A stretch of DNA of 64,000 nucleotides from Diploptera punctata (GCA_030220185.1 JASPKZ010007250.1:1146001-1210000); one strand, 5' to 3'; positions 31,560 through 41,214 are shown, numbered from the stretch's first letter. Translations and numbers: made by a program. Notes: a model not told the origin generated them from the letters alone.

Positions 31560-31690
31560 TAGGCCAGTTGGGGCTGGATGTGAATATAAATAAAATTTAA
31601 TTATGTGATCATACCTAGAGTTGCATTATATAATGGAAATGGATGATTAATAACAAATGAGGGAAGTTTTGAAGAAGTGGATGAATTCAA
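31560..31690 (+). mobile_element. LINE-A fragment
   Basis: Decayed match to the 640-770 region of the first copy (GGATGTGAATATAAATAAAA, ATTATATAATGGAAATGGAT). Confidence 0.65.
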
Positions 31691-32105
31691 AGTCTAGAAA
31701 CAAAATGATTAATCTTTGAAAGGAAGATCTTACGGAGAATTTTTGGACCAATTAGAGAAAGCGGTGGCACATGGCGTATACGAATGAACTCTGAATTAAA
31801 TAATCTAATACGAAATACAAATGTAATAAACCACATTAAAGCTCAAAGACTGCGCTGGTTTGGACATATAAATAGAATGCAGGAAGACAAGCTTGTAAGA
31901 AGAATATACAAATGGAAACCAATATGCACCAGAACAGCTGGACGCCCAAAAATACAGATGGCAGGATGATGTTATAAAATATATATTAGAAATGAAAATT
32001 GGAAATTGACCAGTCTGTATCCAGGATAGATCCAGGTGGAGGAAAATTGTTGAGGAGGCCAAGACTTCAATGAGGTTGTAGCCGCCTACTAAAGAAGAAG
32101 AAACA
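31691..32105 (+). mobile_element. LINE-B5 RT C-terminus
   Basis: Frame 31784-31969: MNSELNNLIRNTNVINHIKA, QRLRWFGHINRMQEDKLV. The GRPKNRWQDDV block is frameshifted. Ends GCCGCCTACTAAAGAAGAAG. The reverse-strand sister lies at 50169-50600. Confidence 0.82.
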
Positions 32106-32209
32106 ATAATTATAAATAGGTTTGTTAGCGTGTTTTTGTGACAGGTTGGGTACACTGTCTTAGCAAATTTCTCATTTAAACTATAGGGAATTAAAACAAC
32201 TTCCGAATT

Positions 32210-32470
32210 GGTAGATTGGATAACCCTCACTATCTGCCGTTCGTGTCGCGTTCCGCATGACTCCATTCCGCTCTTACTTAAGTAAGGGGTCCATTCGCTC
32301 CGTATAGTGACAGGATTCTAACTTAAATTTCTGTGTCTTGCAGTTAAAAAGGCAGATATTTTTTTGGACATGGCCTTGGTACATCAAAACGCTTCTCTGG
32401 GAAAAAAATTAAGGTAGGTTTCGGCATGCAATGGTTGACAGTTCCCTTGCAAGCCAAAACTTAGGAAAGT
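32210..32470 (+). repeat. Repeat L copy
   Basis: ACATGGCCTTGGTACATCAA and neighbours match 13540-13640. Confidence 0.5.
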
Positions 32471-32786
32471 ATTCAAATTAATTTTCTAAGTCTCTTTTTT
32501 CAAATCGGTTCATTAAATGATTAGCCAGAAAGGGTTACAATGAGTTATCTATTGCCTGTTGTTCATTTTTTAAATTGAACATTTGTTTTTTCATGGAAAG
32601 TCCTATTAATTGTATATGTTGTTTAACAATATGTTTATTCAAGTTATTTTGTAACAGCAATTATAACAAAGGAATACTCGTTGCTAGGATACGTTAGAAT
32701 TATTATAGAAGTAAAATTTTCAAGTGTGTTGAACACAGATTTTGGAGTAAAACATTAAGAAGACATTTTTTTGTAAAAAGACCACG
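32471..32786. other. Upstream region of the basic-protein gene
   Basis: AT-rich, no repeat recognised and no clear TATA box that I would defend. The start codon context GACCACGATGG has A at -3 and G at +4, a favourable eukaryotic initiation context. Confidence 0.4.
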
Positions 32787-33635
32787 ATGGCGGTTCTGGG
32801 TCATATAATTTATGCAATTAAATTCTTAAGAGAATCAAAAGGAGCAACAGTGAAACAGATTTCAAATTACATCGAAAGTAATGCAGACACGACCGGCCGC
32901 ATCAGAGGAAACATTAACTTAAGAGTAAGAAAAGCTTTGAACGATGCAGTTGACAATGGTTTAGTAGATTCATATGCAAAGAGATATAAACTAACAACAA
33001 GAGGGAATATATCTGGGGATTGTGGATTCAAGAGGAGATCCAAGAAGGCAGGCAAGTGTAGACTTAAGAGCAAATCCAGTAGCCGCAGTGGATCAGAAAA
33101 ATCTGGAAAGTGTAGACTGAAGAGAAAATCAAGAAGCCGACGCAGATCACACAGAAGGAAGTCAGGGAAATGTAGACTCGTGAGGAAATCACGGAGCAGA
33201 AGAAGAAGAAGGTCGCGGTCAAGGAGTAAAGGGAAATGTAGACCCATGAAGAAATCACGGAGCCGTAGAAGGAGGTCACGTTCAAGGAGTAAAGGGAAAT
33301 GTAGACTCATGAATAAATCACGGAGCCGTAGAAGGAGGACACGGTCAAGGAGTAAAGGGAAATGTAGACTCATGAAGAAATCACGGAGCCGTAGAAGGAG
33401 GTCACGTTCAAGGAGTAAAGGGAAATGTAGACTCATGAAGAAATCACGGAGCCGTAGAAGGAGGACACGGTCAAGGAGTAAAGGGAAATGTAGACTCATG
33501 AAGAAATCACGGAGCCGTAGAAGGAGGACACGGTCAAGGAGTAAAGGGAAATGTAGACTCATGAAAAAAACACGAAGCCGTCGTATAAAAGGAGGTCACG
33601 GTTCAAGGAGTAAAGGGAAGGACAGTAGACGCTGA
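32787..33635 (+). CDS. Winged-helix plus Arg/Ser/Cys repeat basic protein (linker-histone or protamine-like)
   Basis: 282 residues, intronless as written. Residues 1-75 form a compact domain (IIYAIKFLRESKGATVKQIS, KALNDAVDNGLVDSYAKRYK, then LT) with the helix-turn-helix-beta pattern of winged-helix proteins such as the linker-histone globular domain H15; an insect-specific domain of unknown function (DUF4777-like) is an alternative. Residues 85-275 are nine GKCR-headed repeats with spacings 18, 20, 22 and then six of about 21 residues, unit GKCRLMKKSRSRRRRTRSRS. Composition is Arg, Ser, Lys and regularly spaced Cys, as in sperm nuclear basic proteins where Cys can form disulphides and RS pairs can be phosphorylated. 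Probable role, by inference: DNA compaction, perhaps in male germ cells. No similar sequence elsewhere in the window; it does not look like a transposon. The stop at 33633-33635 may be a lesion (see next entry). Confidence 0.78.
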   Translation: MAVLGHIIYAIKFLRESKGATVKQISNYIESNADTTGRIRGNINLRVRKALNDAVDNGLVDSYAKRYKLTTRGNISGDCGFKRRSKKAGKCRLKSKSSSRSGSEKSGKCRLKRKSRSRRRSHRRKSGKCRLVRKSRSRRRRRSRSRSKGKCRPMKKSRSRRRRSRSRSKGKCRLMNKSRSRRRRTRSRSKGKCRLMKKSRSRRRRSRSRSKGKCRLMKKSRSRRRRTRSRSKGKCRLMKKSRSRRRRTRSRSKGKCRLMKKTRSRRIKGGHGSRSKGKDSRR

Positions 33636-33899
33636 GAGGAAGTCACGGAGTCGAAGTGGATCAATAAATCGACCCCCTCAATAAATCGATCACAGAGAAG
33701 GAAGTCTGGGAAATGTAAGACCCGTAAGAGATCAAGAGCCTGTAGAAAATCGCGCAGTCGAGAGGGAAGCAAATGCTATCTAACAACGGGAGGGCAAGGA
33801 ATTTGTAGTGTTTTTGGACGCAAAGTCAGGGAACCATCCGAAGGTGAAAAATCAAACTCTGACACCGAAAACCTAAATACATCTGGCTTAAATAAATAA
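33636..33899 (+). pseudogene. Continuation of the basic-protein frame after TGA
   Basis: The same frame stays open for 87 codons to TAA at 33897-33899. From about 33690 it reads like gene sequence: SQRRKSGKCKTRKRSRACRK, then an acidic tail ending SDTENLNTSGLNK. Between 33636 and 33685 the repeat signature (RKSRSRSGS) lies in the +1 frame and returns to frame after a 17-bp direct duplication (TCAATAAATCGACCCCC). So two indels of opposite effect surround the TGA. Either the allele is damaged, the assembly has errors, or the protein really ends at 282 residues. Poly(A) signals AATAAA occur at 33889 and near 33992. Confidence 0.6.
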
Positions 33900-34020
33900 A
33901 AAATCCTGTTGTAATTTATATTTGAAATAATTGAATACGCTCTCAATATGGTTATTATATTTTGTATTTGATTGTTTTTAATGAATTTATGAATAAAATA
34001 TTGGGATACCAGATTTTTAA

Positions 34021-34857
34021 CTATAGCTAATACCCGGCGTGCGCTGATACTCTAAATAAATGTTGAAGTGTTTTTACCACCAGCCTTGAGCTGCTATGCT
34101 TGCCCGGGAATCAGCTTATCCCGATCTTCTTGGCATCAATGAAAGACAAAAATGTTTATTATGAGTTATCCGTTAAAGATAGATATGCTGTCACGGACTT
34201 TTTGTAGAGTTTTTTGAGGTATTCAATTCTGTGTACATTAATATGGTGTATTTGTTATGGTTTAGGCAGCGTAAGAACATTTAAGCTTCAAAATAGAGAC
34301 ATTATTTCATATTTTTCGCTACAAAGGGTGATTTTTAGGGGTGAAGGGGTTGAGTATCACAACTCCCTTATAGCCTATGTTCATCCCCGGAATCTCCTGA
34401 ACATTTTTCATAAAGCCCCATCACAGTCGAATGAGCGATATGGCAGAGCACGCTTGTCTGGGAATCTACTTATCCCTATCTTCTTGGCATCAATGAAAGA
34501 CAAAAATGTTTATTATGAGTTATCCGTTAAAGATAAAGATATGGTGTCACGGACTTTTTGTAGAGTTTTTTGAGGTATTCAATTCTGTGTACATTAATTT
34601 GGTGTATTTGTAATGGTTTAGGTAGCGTATGCCATTTAAGCGTCAAAATAGGGACTTTGTTTCACTTTTCTCTACAAAGGTTGATTTTTAGGGGTGAAGG
34701 CGTTGAGTATTACAACTTCCTTATAGCCTATCTTCAGCCCGGGAATCTCCTGAACATTTTGCACAAAAAAAAACCCATCAAAATCGGATCAACGGTGTGG
34801 CCGCGCATAGAATACGAACAAACAAACCAACAAACATATATTTTTATATATTAGATT
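34021..34857 (-). mobile_element. Helitron-like element with internal tandem duplication
   Basis: Read on the minus strand it starts TCTAATATATAAAAATATAT and ends GCACGCCGGGTATTAGCTAT. It contains two units of about 352 bp (34098-34449 and 34450-34800) with about 85-90% similarity by eye. The repeated short frames in it are not genes. Confidence 0.55.
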
Positions 34858-34879
34858 CTTTAGACATTATAATTAGATA

Positions 34880-35290
34880 TAACCAGATTGGGGAAAAGTA
34901 AAAATAGAAATGTAGATTCCCCCCCCCTTACTTTAGAAGAAACATGTCTGAATATAGATCAAATTTTTAGTAAAAGACAGATTCTAGAAAATAAATGGAA
35001 ATATAATGACACTGTATACCAACTATATGTTGACTTCACAAATGCATACGATTCAGTTACAATAGACTGAGATGGGCAGGACATGTGGCACGAATGGAAA
35101 ATGCAAGAGGGACATGGAAACTCCTTGAAGGAAAACCACAGGGAAAGCGCAGCAGGTAGATAAACCCAAGAATGAGGTGGGAGAAGAACATTAATCATGA
35201 TATGAGGGAAGTAGATTACACAGGCATAATTGTAAAACATTAATTGAGGATAGGGATATATGGAGAGCTTATGTCCGCGCAACCGTGAAC
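34880..35290 (+). mobile_element. LINE fragment: RT start joined to LINE-A end
   Basis: 34888-35066 encodes the RT N-terminal region (EQIF-like DQIFSKRQILENKWKYN, then YVDFTNAYDSV, the motif with the first catalytic Asp). At about 35062 the sequence jumps to the LINE-A C-terminal block GATGGGCAGGACATGTGGCA and runs to GTCCGCGCAACCGTGAACG. Everything between motif A and the C-terminus is missing. Confidence 0.72.
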
Positions 35291-35534
35291 GAGATTTAGC
35301 TCGTGTGAACACAGCTATCCTAGTCAACTGGTTGAGATCTAAACAAGTCCCCTGCAAAGTAAAAGACAGGATCTGATCTTGTTGAAAAAGTTATGGATCA
35401 TCTTAATCTCCTTCGTTAACTTTCTTTCTCTTTTAGTTTAAATTAAATTTTCTCATTAATTTACATTTAAAATATTCACTTATGTGATTACTGGTATTAT
35501 CCGTGTATATAATTTTTAATTATCATTATTTTAT

Positions 35535-36285
35535 ATTCATATATAAATATAAAATAATGATAATTAAAAATTTATGTTCATCTCTTCTGGCACTTTCCGA
35601 AAATGATTTGCAACGATCAATTTATAATTTACAAAAAATAGGTGCCAAATTTAATATGGAAATATCAATTAACAAAACTAAAATTATGGCATTTCATGGG
35701 AAGGACCCCATACAAAGTAAAATCTGTCTCCAGAATAAAATTTTAGAGAGATCTAATCAATTTAAATATCTTGGATATTATCTCTCTATCTGGGATGAAA
35801 AGGATATCCCTGAAAAAGTTACTAGTTATAATAAAAGTTCAGGAATTATTAATCAAGTTATGAAACCATCCCTTGTACAAAAAAAAACACCAGATTACGT
35901 TTATATAACACTTTGGCTAGACCAGTGTTGACCTATGGTAGTGAAGCATGGACACTAAAAAAACAACATGAAAGCAGAATAACGGCTTGTGAAATGAGAT
36001 TCATGCGCAGATCAGCGGGTTACACCAGATGGGATCGGAAAAGGATCACCGATATCTTAAAAGAATTGAAGACTACGCCAATTTTGGAATATATTAAACA
36101 GTACCAACTAAATTGGAAACACCATCTTGAAAGAATGAGTTCAAATCGGATCCCCAAAGCTGTTTATAATTATATACCAAGAGGACGAAGATCACTGGGC
36201 CGTCCTATGAAACGCTGGAGGGAAAATGTTCTATAGGATCGTAACAGGCCTTGGCCTAATACTTGGAAGGAAGAAGAAGAAGAAG
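35535..36285 (+). mobile_element. LINE-B4, longer copy
   Basis: Two overlapping frames (35503-35931 and 35913-36236) with one frameshift: NKTKIMAFHGKDPIQSKI, QFKYLGYYLSIWDEKDIP, LARPVLTYGSEAWTL, RFMRRSAGYTRWDRKRITD, HHLERMSSNRIPKAVYNYIP, GRRSLGRPMKRWRENVL. 3' end GAAGGAAGAAGAAGAAGA. Starts downstream of the YADD. Confidence 0.85.
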
Positions 36286-36439
36286 ATTTTATATTCATAT
36301 TATGAATGTATTAATTACTCTTTATTTAATGAGGGAAGGATAAATTATTTCCTTTTTCGTAAGATAAAATAATCAATTTGGTTTTATTGGGAATAAAATA
36401 TGCAAACATTTAACAAAACAAAATATTTAAAAAATTTTA

Positions 36440-36485
36440 AAAAATTATTTGAACCTATTGATTCGATAGTACCAGTGAATTAGTC
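36440..36485 (+). mobile_element. LINE-A terminal scrap
   Basis: GAACCTATTGATTCGATAGTACCAGTGAAT is the LINE-A end without the coding part. Confidence 0.5.
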
Positions 36486-36629
36486 ACTTCTTTTTTATGG
36501 ATAACCTTCATCTTTATAAATAAACCAAGGATACAGACCGAATTGTTACAATCTATAGATAAGTAAACATGTGTTGAAAATGTATTTTTTGTTTAGATAT
36601 TGATGTTAATACTAATAAAATTCATTGTT

Positions 36630-36905
36630 AAAACCGTTGAGGTGGAGAGTCATAAAATAAAATAAGTTAAAATGTACCTTCTTAGGTCAGACCCGTCGTC
36701 CTCAACTTATATTATATGCATTCTTTCTGTCTGAAGGCCTCTCAGAATATCCGTTCCATCTTCAGCAGGTCTTTCTTCGCTACATTATTTAATGTGGTGG
36801 TTGAATGTGCTGGTCCTAATGGTTCAGACAAAAATAATACATATTCTATAAGTTGAGGACGACGGATCTGATCTAAGAAGGTACATTTAACTTATTTTAT
36901 TTTAT
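36630..36905. mobile_element. PLE 3' ends in head-to-head inversion
   Basis: 36643-36712 (ATAAAATAAGTTAAAATGTA, CCCGTCGTCCTCAACTTATA) reappears in reverse complement at 36845-36905 (ATAAGTTGAGGACGACGG). The middle contains GAAGGCCTCTCAGAATAT, the PLE 3' UTR style. The arms are the 3' termini facing outward. Confidence 0.75.
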
Positions 36906-36923
36906 GATATTGATATTTCCAAA

Positions 36924-36982
36924 GTTATAATTAAATATTTAACATTGAGCAATGCAAGCTTTGTTAAATATTTAATTATAAC
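36924..36982. repeat. 20-bp perfect inverted repeat
   Basis: GTTATAATTAAATATTTAAC at 36924-36943 and its complement at 36963-36982. Confidence 0.85.
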
Positions 36983-37143
36983 ATCGATAAAGCGTCACTG
37001 CTATAAAGTAAAAATGTTCTCTTTAATTTGCTTACTTGTTATACTCAGCTACTAGATGGCAGTGAAGACCGAGTTCTCGCGACATCTAGTAATAAGGGGA
37101 ATATAATACATATATAAGAAAAATAAATGTTTGAATTGGATTC

Positions 37144-37213
37144 GCCTGGTGGTGTAATGGATATCACACTGAGGTACAGACTCAGAGATCCGGGTTCGAA
37201 TCCCGTCTAGGCA
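37144..37213 (+). tRNA. tRNA-like sequence (pseudo-tRNA or SINE head)
   Basis: A cloverleaf can be drawn: acceptor 6 of 7 pairs, D arm GTG/CAC, anticodon stem CTGAG/CTCAG with 7-base loop GTACAGA (anticodon would be ACA), and T arm with B box GGGTTCGAATCCC. ACA is an unusual anticodon, and partial copies of its 3' half lie just downstream (37262-37276, 37335-37360), so a tRNA-derived repeat is more likely than a working gene. Confidence 0.5.
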
Positions 37214-37230
37214 TTTATTTTCTTATTATA

Positions 37231-37265
<35 letters not shown>

Positions 37266-37267
<2 letters not shown>

Positions 37268-37344
37268 GTCCAGGCATTTATTTTTCTTATCATACCATAT
37301 ATATATATATATATATATGATAAGAAAAATAAATGCCTGGACGG
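37266..37344. repeat. Perfect 27-bp palindrome made of tRNA-like repeat ends
   Basis: Arms 37266-37292 and 37318-37344 are exactly complementary, separated by an (AT)n loop. Each arm is the 3' end of the tRNA-like unit (CCGTCCAGGC) plus ATTTATTTTTCTTAT. Confidence 0.92.
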
Positions 37345-37358
37345 AATTCGAACCCGGA

Positions 37359-37360
<2 letters not shown>

Positions 37361-37448
<88 letters not shown>
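37361..37448. repeat. (TC)n then (TA)n microsatellites
   Basis: Adjacent dinucleotide runs inside the tRNA-like repeat cluster. Confidence 0.92.
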
Positions 37449-37452
<4 letters not shown>

Positions 37453-37499
37453 TTATTTACAATATATTTTGATTTAATATAGATATATTTGTTTTATTC

Positions 37500-37850
37500 A
37501 ATGCCACCACGTTGTCGTTCCGACATTCTGGTATCCTCTCCTGGCATGGCATTATTGTAACCCACTTCTGAGGTTGGGGCGCCTGGAAGCCGGAGTTACG
37601 CTGCCCCGATGATATATGGTAGGTGATGATGATGGTAATGATGCACCAGGAGAGAGCTTAATCCTAAACTTAATGAATATGTTAGTAATGTTAATGATGG
37701 CCAGATGATTTCGGGGACCGTTTGGGCCTTAAAGTTTCCTGCATTTGTCTTACAGGTGAGGAAAACCCCCGAAAAAAAATATCACCGAGGACACTTGTCC
37801 TGACGGGGATCGAACCCGGGCCCGCTATCTCGAGACCACAGCAGTTGAAA
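37500..37850 (-). mobile_element. SINE-3 copy
   Basis: Minus strand: tRNA-like head (TGTGGTCTCGAGATAGCGGG, GGGTTCGATCCCCGTC), CACCTGTAAGACAAATG, GGCCCAAACGGTCCCCG body, (CAT)n linker and the 3' module GGCGCCCCAACCTCAGAAGT. Confidence 0.82.
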
Positions 37851-38182
37851 TATAAAAGGTACAAGATAGAAAAATAAGAAGAAATATTATATTAATGACA
37901 TAGAATAAATGTAGTTCTGGAGGAAAATTAATTGATTAACTTTTGTCACTGTCATTTCCGGTGTCTAATTAAATTGGATGAATGAAGATTTAAAAAAAAA
38001 AAAAACTAAAATTATTTTCATGAGAACCACCTCAATAGTTACATGCGTACGTAATTCACCAAAAGAAATTATTAGGTATTCACAAACTTATATTATATTT
38101 AATTTTAATCAGAAACATTGTTTCGCTTTTACTCGTAAATATACGGTTAGGAAAATTACCGAGAACAATCGGGTTTAGATAT

Positions 38183-38300
38183 AAATGACGTTTTATGGAT
38201 GACGTAAGTCTGATAGGAGATAAGGTAGCAAGAAATGCAGAAGCCTTCTTGAACGGCCGCGAGGGATTAGGTTTGAATGAAAACTCAGAATAAACGAATC
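38183..38300 (+). mobile_element. RT fragment with FMDD active-site motif
   Basis: Reads FMDDVSLIGDKVARNAEAFL, GLGLNENSE. It aligns with the 'YADDVNLLG ... GLEVNTEKTKYM' region of RTE-like LINEs, with Y-A changed to F-M. Followed by a diverged DVYHDRNIADNGRI block. Confidence 0.65.
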
Positions 38301-38339
38301 ACATGGACGTGTATCACGATCGAAATATAGCAGATAATG

Positions 38340-38888
38340 GCAGGATATGCAAAATATCAGAAAACGATTTACAATTCTCTCTACACTGTTTAAATGAAGA
38401 TATAAATAACAAACTATATAAGTTTAATTATATAACAGGAACACTAAAAAGAACTTTAAAAAATAAACCAGAAAAGTCCCTATAATGAAAGTATACAAGG
38501 CAATGGCAGTTCCTATTATAACTTACGGATCCGATACATGGACAAGTGACAACACAACAATCTGCCAGAATACAAGCTGCTGAAATGAAATTCCTCAGAC
38601 CAATAGCAGGATATCAAAGAACGGACAAAACACATAACACAGAAATAAGACAACTGAAATTAAAGGAATTAAACACGACAATAGTGAAATGCAGAACAAA
38701 CTGGAATGAATACTTAGCAAGGATGGCTGAGAACAGAATACCACCCCCCCAGCAGAAATCCAACTATTCACCAAGAGGGAAGAAGAAGTTTTGGAAGACC
38801 AAAGAAAAGATGGACAGAGCAACAATTTGGAGCCGGAACAGGTTATAGGACAAAAGCCTCCTAAACAGTGAAGACGAAGAAGAAGACT
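38340..38888 (+). mobile_element. LINE-B1 3' part
   Basis: KLYKFNYITGTLKRTLKNK, PIITYGSDTW, RIQAAEMKFLRPIAGYQRT blocks, then a frame-broken GRPKKRW and GGAGCCGGAACAGGTTATAG with GAAGAAGA tail. Sister to 7497-7850 and 61936-62310. Confidence 0.8.
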
Positions 38889-39039
38889 TGTTTAACTGAA
38901 ATCAAGTAAAGAGTACGTACGATTTTCAACTATCTATAAAGAAGACATAAATAATGACCTTTTTAAGGAACGCCCCTAAGCCCTATGGTCGAAAAAAATA
39001 ATAATTGAAAATAAAACTCTATCACAAGTGTTAAAATTT

Positions 39040-39613
39040 TAATTATCTAGGTTCTGAATTGTCTTCTGTATATGGAACAAGAAATGATATAGACAAGTAA
39101 TTATCAAAATTTCAAATATGTGGCACCATAGAACACTAAAACATTAAATAGGGACGGATACAAGATTGAAGTTCCACAAAACAATGGCGCAAAAGGTGGT
39201 ACCGGTATTTTATAAAGCCAGTGAGTCCTAGGGGTGGGTAAAAACAAATAAGAGGAGTTCGAATAGGAATACAAAGTGTAGAAATTACCTTTTTCTAAAA
39301 AGAGACCAAACGCTAGCAACAAAAGGTGGAACCAGAGCAGATTTAAGAAGTGAATAGAAATTATATCAACGAAATTATAGAATTCAACAACAGTGGTCGG
39401 CGCCTGGGAACAGCAAGTTCAGAGAATGGAAGAAAAGAAGAGAAGAAACAAGATGCCAAATATCGATAGCATATCATTATATAAAACCAAAACTGATTTA
39501 AAGGATGGTAGGGAGACCTAGAAAGAGATGGAAGAAATCATTGTGAATTCGGAACAGGCGAATCGCCAAACTTTGAAGTGAAGAAGAAGAAGAAGAAGAA
39601 GAAGAAGAAGAAT
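39040..39613 (+). mobile_element. Decayed LINE-B3-like 3' part, (GAA)n tail
   Basis: Degenerate YLGSELSSVYGTRNDIDK, GTIEH-TLNRDGYKIEVPQN-like, QQWSAPGNSKFREWKKRREE and GRPRKRWKKSL blocks; ends GGAACAGGCG and about ten GAA units. Confidence 0.65.
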
Positions 39614-39639
39614 GACAGGATAACATTGAAATATATAAT

Positions 39640-40335
39640 TACAATTAAAATACTAGAGGTATGAATAAAATGTTTAAAATATTAAACCTTAAAACAGTTT
39701 ATACAACCGGTACTACTTTAAATAGTTTATTGGGTAATCCCAAGGACAAAATTGATTTTTTAAAAAGGTCCGGTATCACGAAATAAGTTGTCAAGGATGT
39801 GATAAGAAATATGTTAGGCAAAATAGATGATCTATTGTTACCAGATTCAAAAGAACATAGAGCTCATTTCCGCATTGGTAGAAATGAAAAATCGGCGGTT
39901 GTCCAATATATTTTTAATAACGGTCACATCTTCGATGTAAGTAACCTTCGACTGGTAAGATCGATTAATAATTTTTAATTTATAGACACATTGGAAAGTA
40001 CAGAAATATATAAAAACATATACACTATTATGAACAACGACAAGGACCCTATTCCTATCGGCCCTCATTTTTTAAATTAAATAATATAAGTGAAAAATTG
40101 CATTGATTGATGTTTTATTATTAGTAATGCCATGAGTGATTTCCAAACTATCGATAAATTCACGAAACCTCTTTAATTAATAAAGAGAAAAAAATAATAA
40201 AAATCTTGCTATACTTGTCTAACTAGTCAACTTTTTTAAGATTCAGTTTTGAATCCTGCTGATGATGGGACAAGTCCCGAAAGCGCTACAGTTAAATAAC
40301 TAATAAAGTTGAGGAGACGGACCTTTTAGGTAAAT
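39640..40335 (+). mobile_element. Decayed PLE with 3' end
   Basis: 39760-40078 reads, with stops, RNMLGKIDD, EHRAHFRIGRNEKSAVVQYI, FNNGHIFDVSNLRL and IPIGPHFLN: the second half of the PLE endonuclease region. The end GCTGATGATGGGACAAGTCC, AGTTGAGGAGACGGACCTTT matches the complement of 45065-45150. Confidence 0.7.
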
Positions 40336-40390
40336 ATTCCATAATTTTATACTATAATTTTGTCTAAGTAAACATTTGATAATTGTGTGT

Positions 40391-40740
40391 TCAATCCACC
40401 GCTGTGGTCTCGGGGTCGCGTGCTGCCTTGTCACGCAGCGGGCCCGGGTTTCTATCCCCGGTCGGGACAGTTTTTCTGGGTGAGGTTTTTATCGGGTTTT
40501 TCCTCACCTGTAAGACAAATGTCAGGAAAACTTTAAGGCCCAAACGGTCCCCGTAATCATTTGGCCATCGCAATCATTATCATTCATATTCATCTTAGGT
40601 TAAGCTTAGGATTAGGGACTCTCCTGGCGCACCATTATCATCATCACCCATCATATCATCGGGGCAACGTAACCCCGCATTCCAGGCGCCCCAACCTCAG
40701 AAGTGGGTTACAAGTACGCCATGCCAGGAATGTCGAAAGA
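40391..40740 (+). mobile_element. SINE-3 copy
   Basis: Head CCGCTGTGGTCTCGGGGTCG and B-box-like CCGGGTTTCTATCCCCGG; body and 3' module GGCGCCCCAACCTCAGAAGT, TGTCGAAAGAC. Same subtype as 37500-37850. Confidence 0.85.
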
Positions 40741-40859
40741 CAAACTTGCGGCATTTGGAAAACAAAAAATTGTGTTTGTAAATAATATTAGGGAGTTGTT
40801 TGCTAAAAAAAATTAATAAAACTATAATGTTGGTTATAAAATACAGTTTGATGTGTTTC

Positions 40860-41150
40860 ATTTTTTCTCCACTAGGGTGCATTCTTACAATATTGCGATC
40901 CTATTTGGCAATAAATAATATTATCTAATTGTAGCCGATCAACAAAGAAACATAACCAAACATGTCTCATTTGTTTTCAAACATCGCCGTTTACATTAAA
41001 TATATTAATATTTTAAAATCTCTATATTTAAATAATGATTTGTGAGTAAATAGCTTAATTTTATTCGTTAAATGGTCCTAATAAATGCCTCTCTTAATTT
41101 CCAAATCCTCTGGATAAATTGGAAATCGCTCGTCGCACTACTTATGATAG
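40860..41150 (-). repeat. Repeat C copy, empty site
   Basis: CACTAGGGTGCATTCTTACA, TTTTCAAACATCGCCGTTTA and AATAATGATTTGTGAGTAAA shared with 26555-26780, again without the LINE-A insert seen at 23622. Confidence 0.75.
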
Positions 41151-41214
41151 TTTGTTATTTTGAAACCTATTAAACCCATTAAGGGCACGCAGTAGCGTAG
41201 TTGGGAAAAATTAT

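Noticed and set aside
33195..33560. CRISPR-like array of regularly spaced repeats
   Set aside because: The units are coding, contiguous and without unique spacers, in a eukaryotic context.
32867..33562. 231-codon minus-strand frame of Leu/Arg repeats
   Set aside because: Reverse-strand shadow of the Arg/Ser/Cys repeat gene; codons mirror the plus-strand repeats.
34214..34854. Two similar frames of 119 and 94 codons (MRYSILCTLIWCICYGLG...)
   Set aside because: Their similarity comes from the tandem duplication of a Helitron-like non-coding element.
37144..37213. Functional tRNA-Cys(ACA) gene
   Set aside because: Unusual anticodon, an acceptor mismatch and nearby partial copies point to a tRNA-derived repeat; kept only as tRNA-like.
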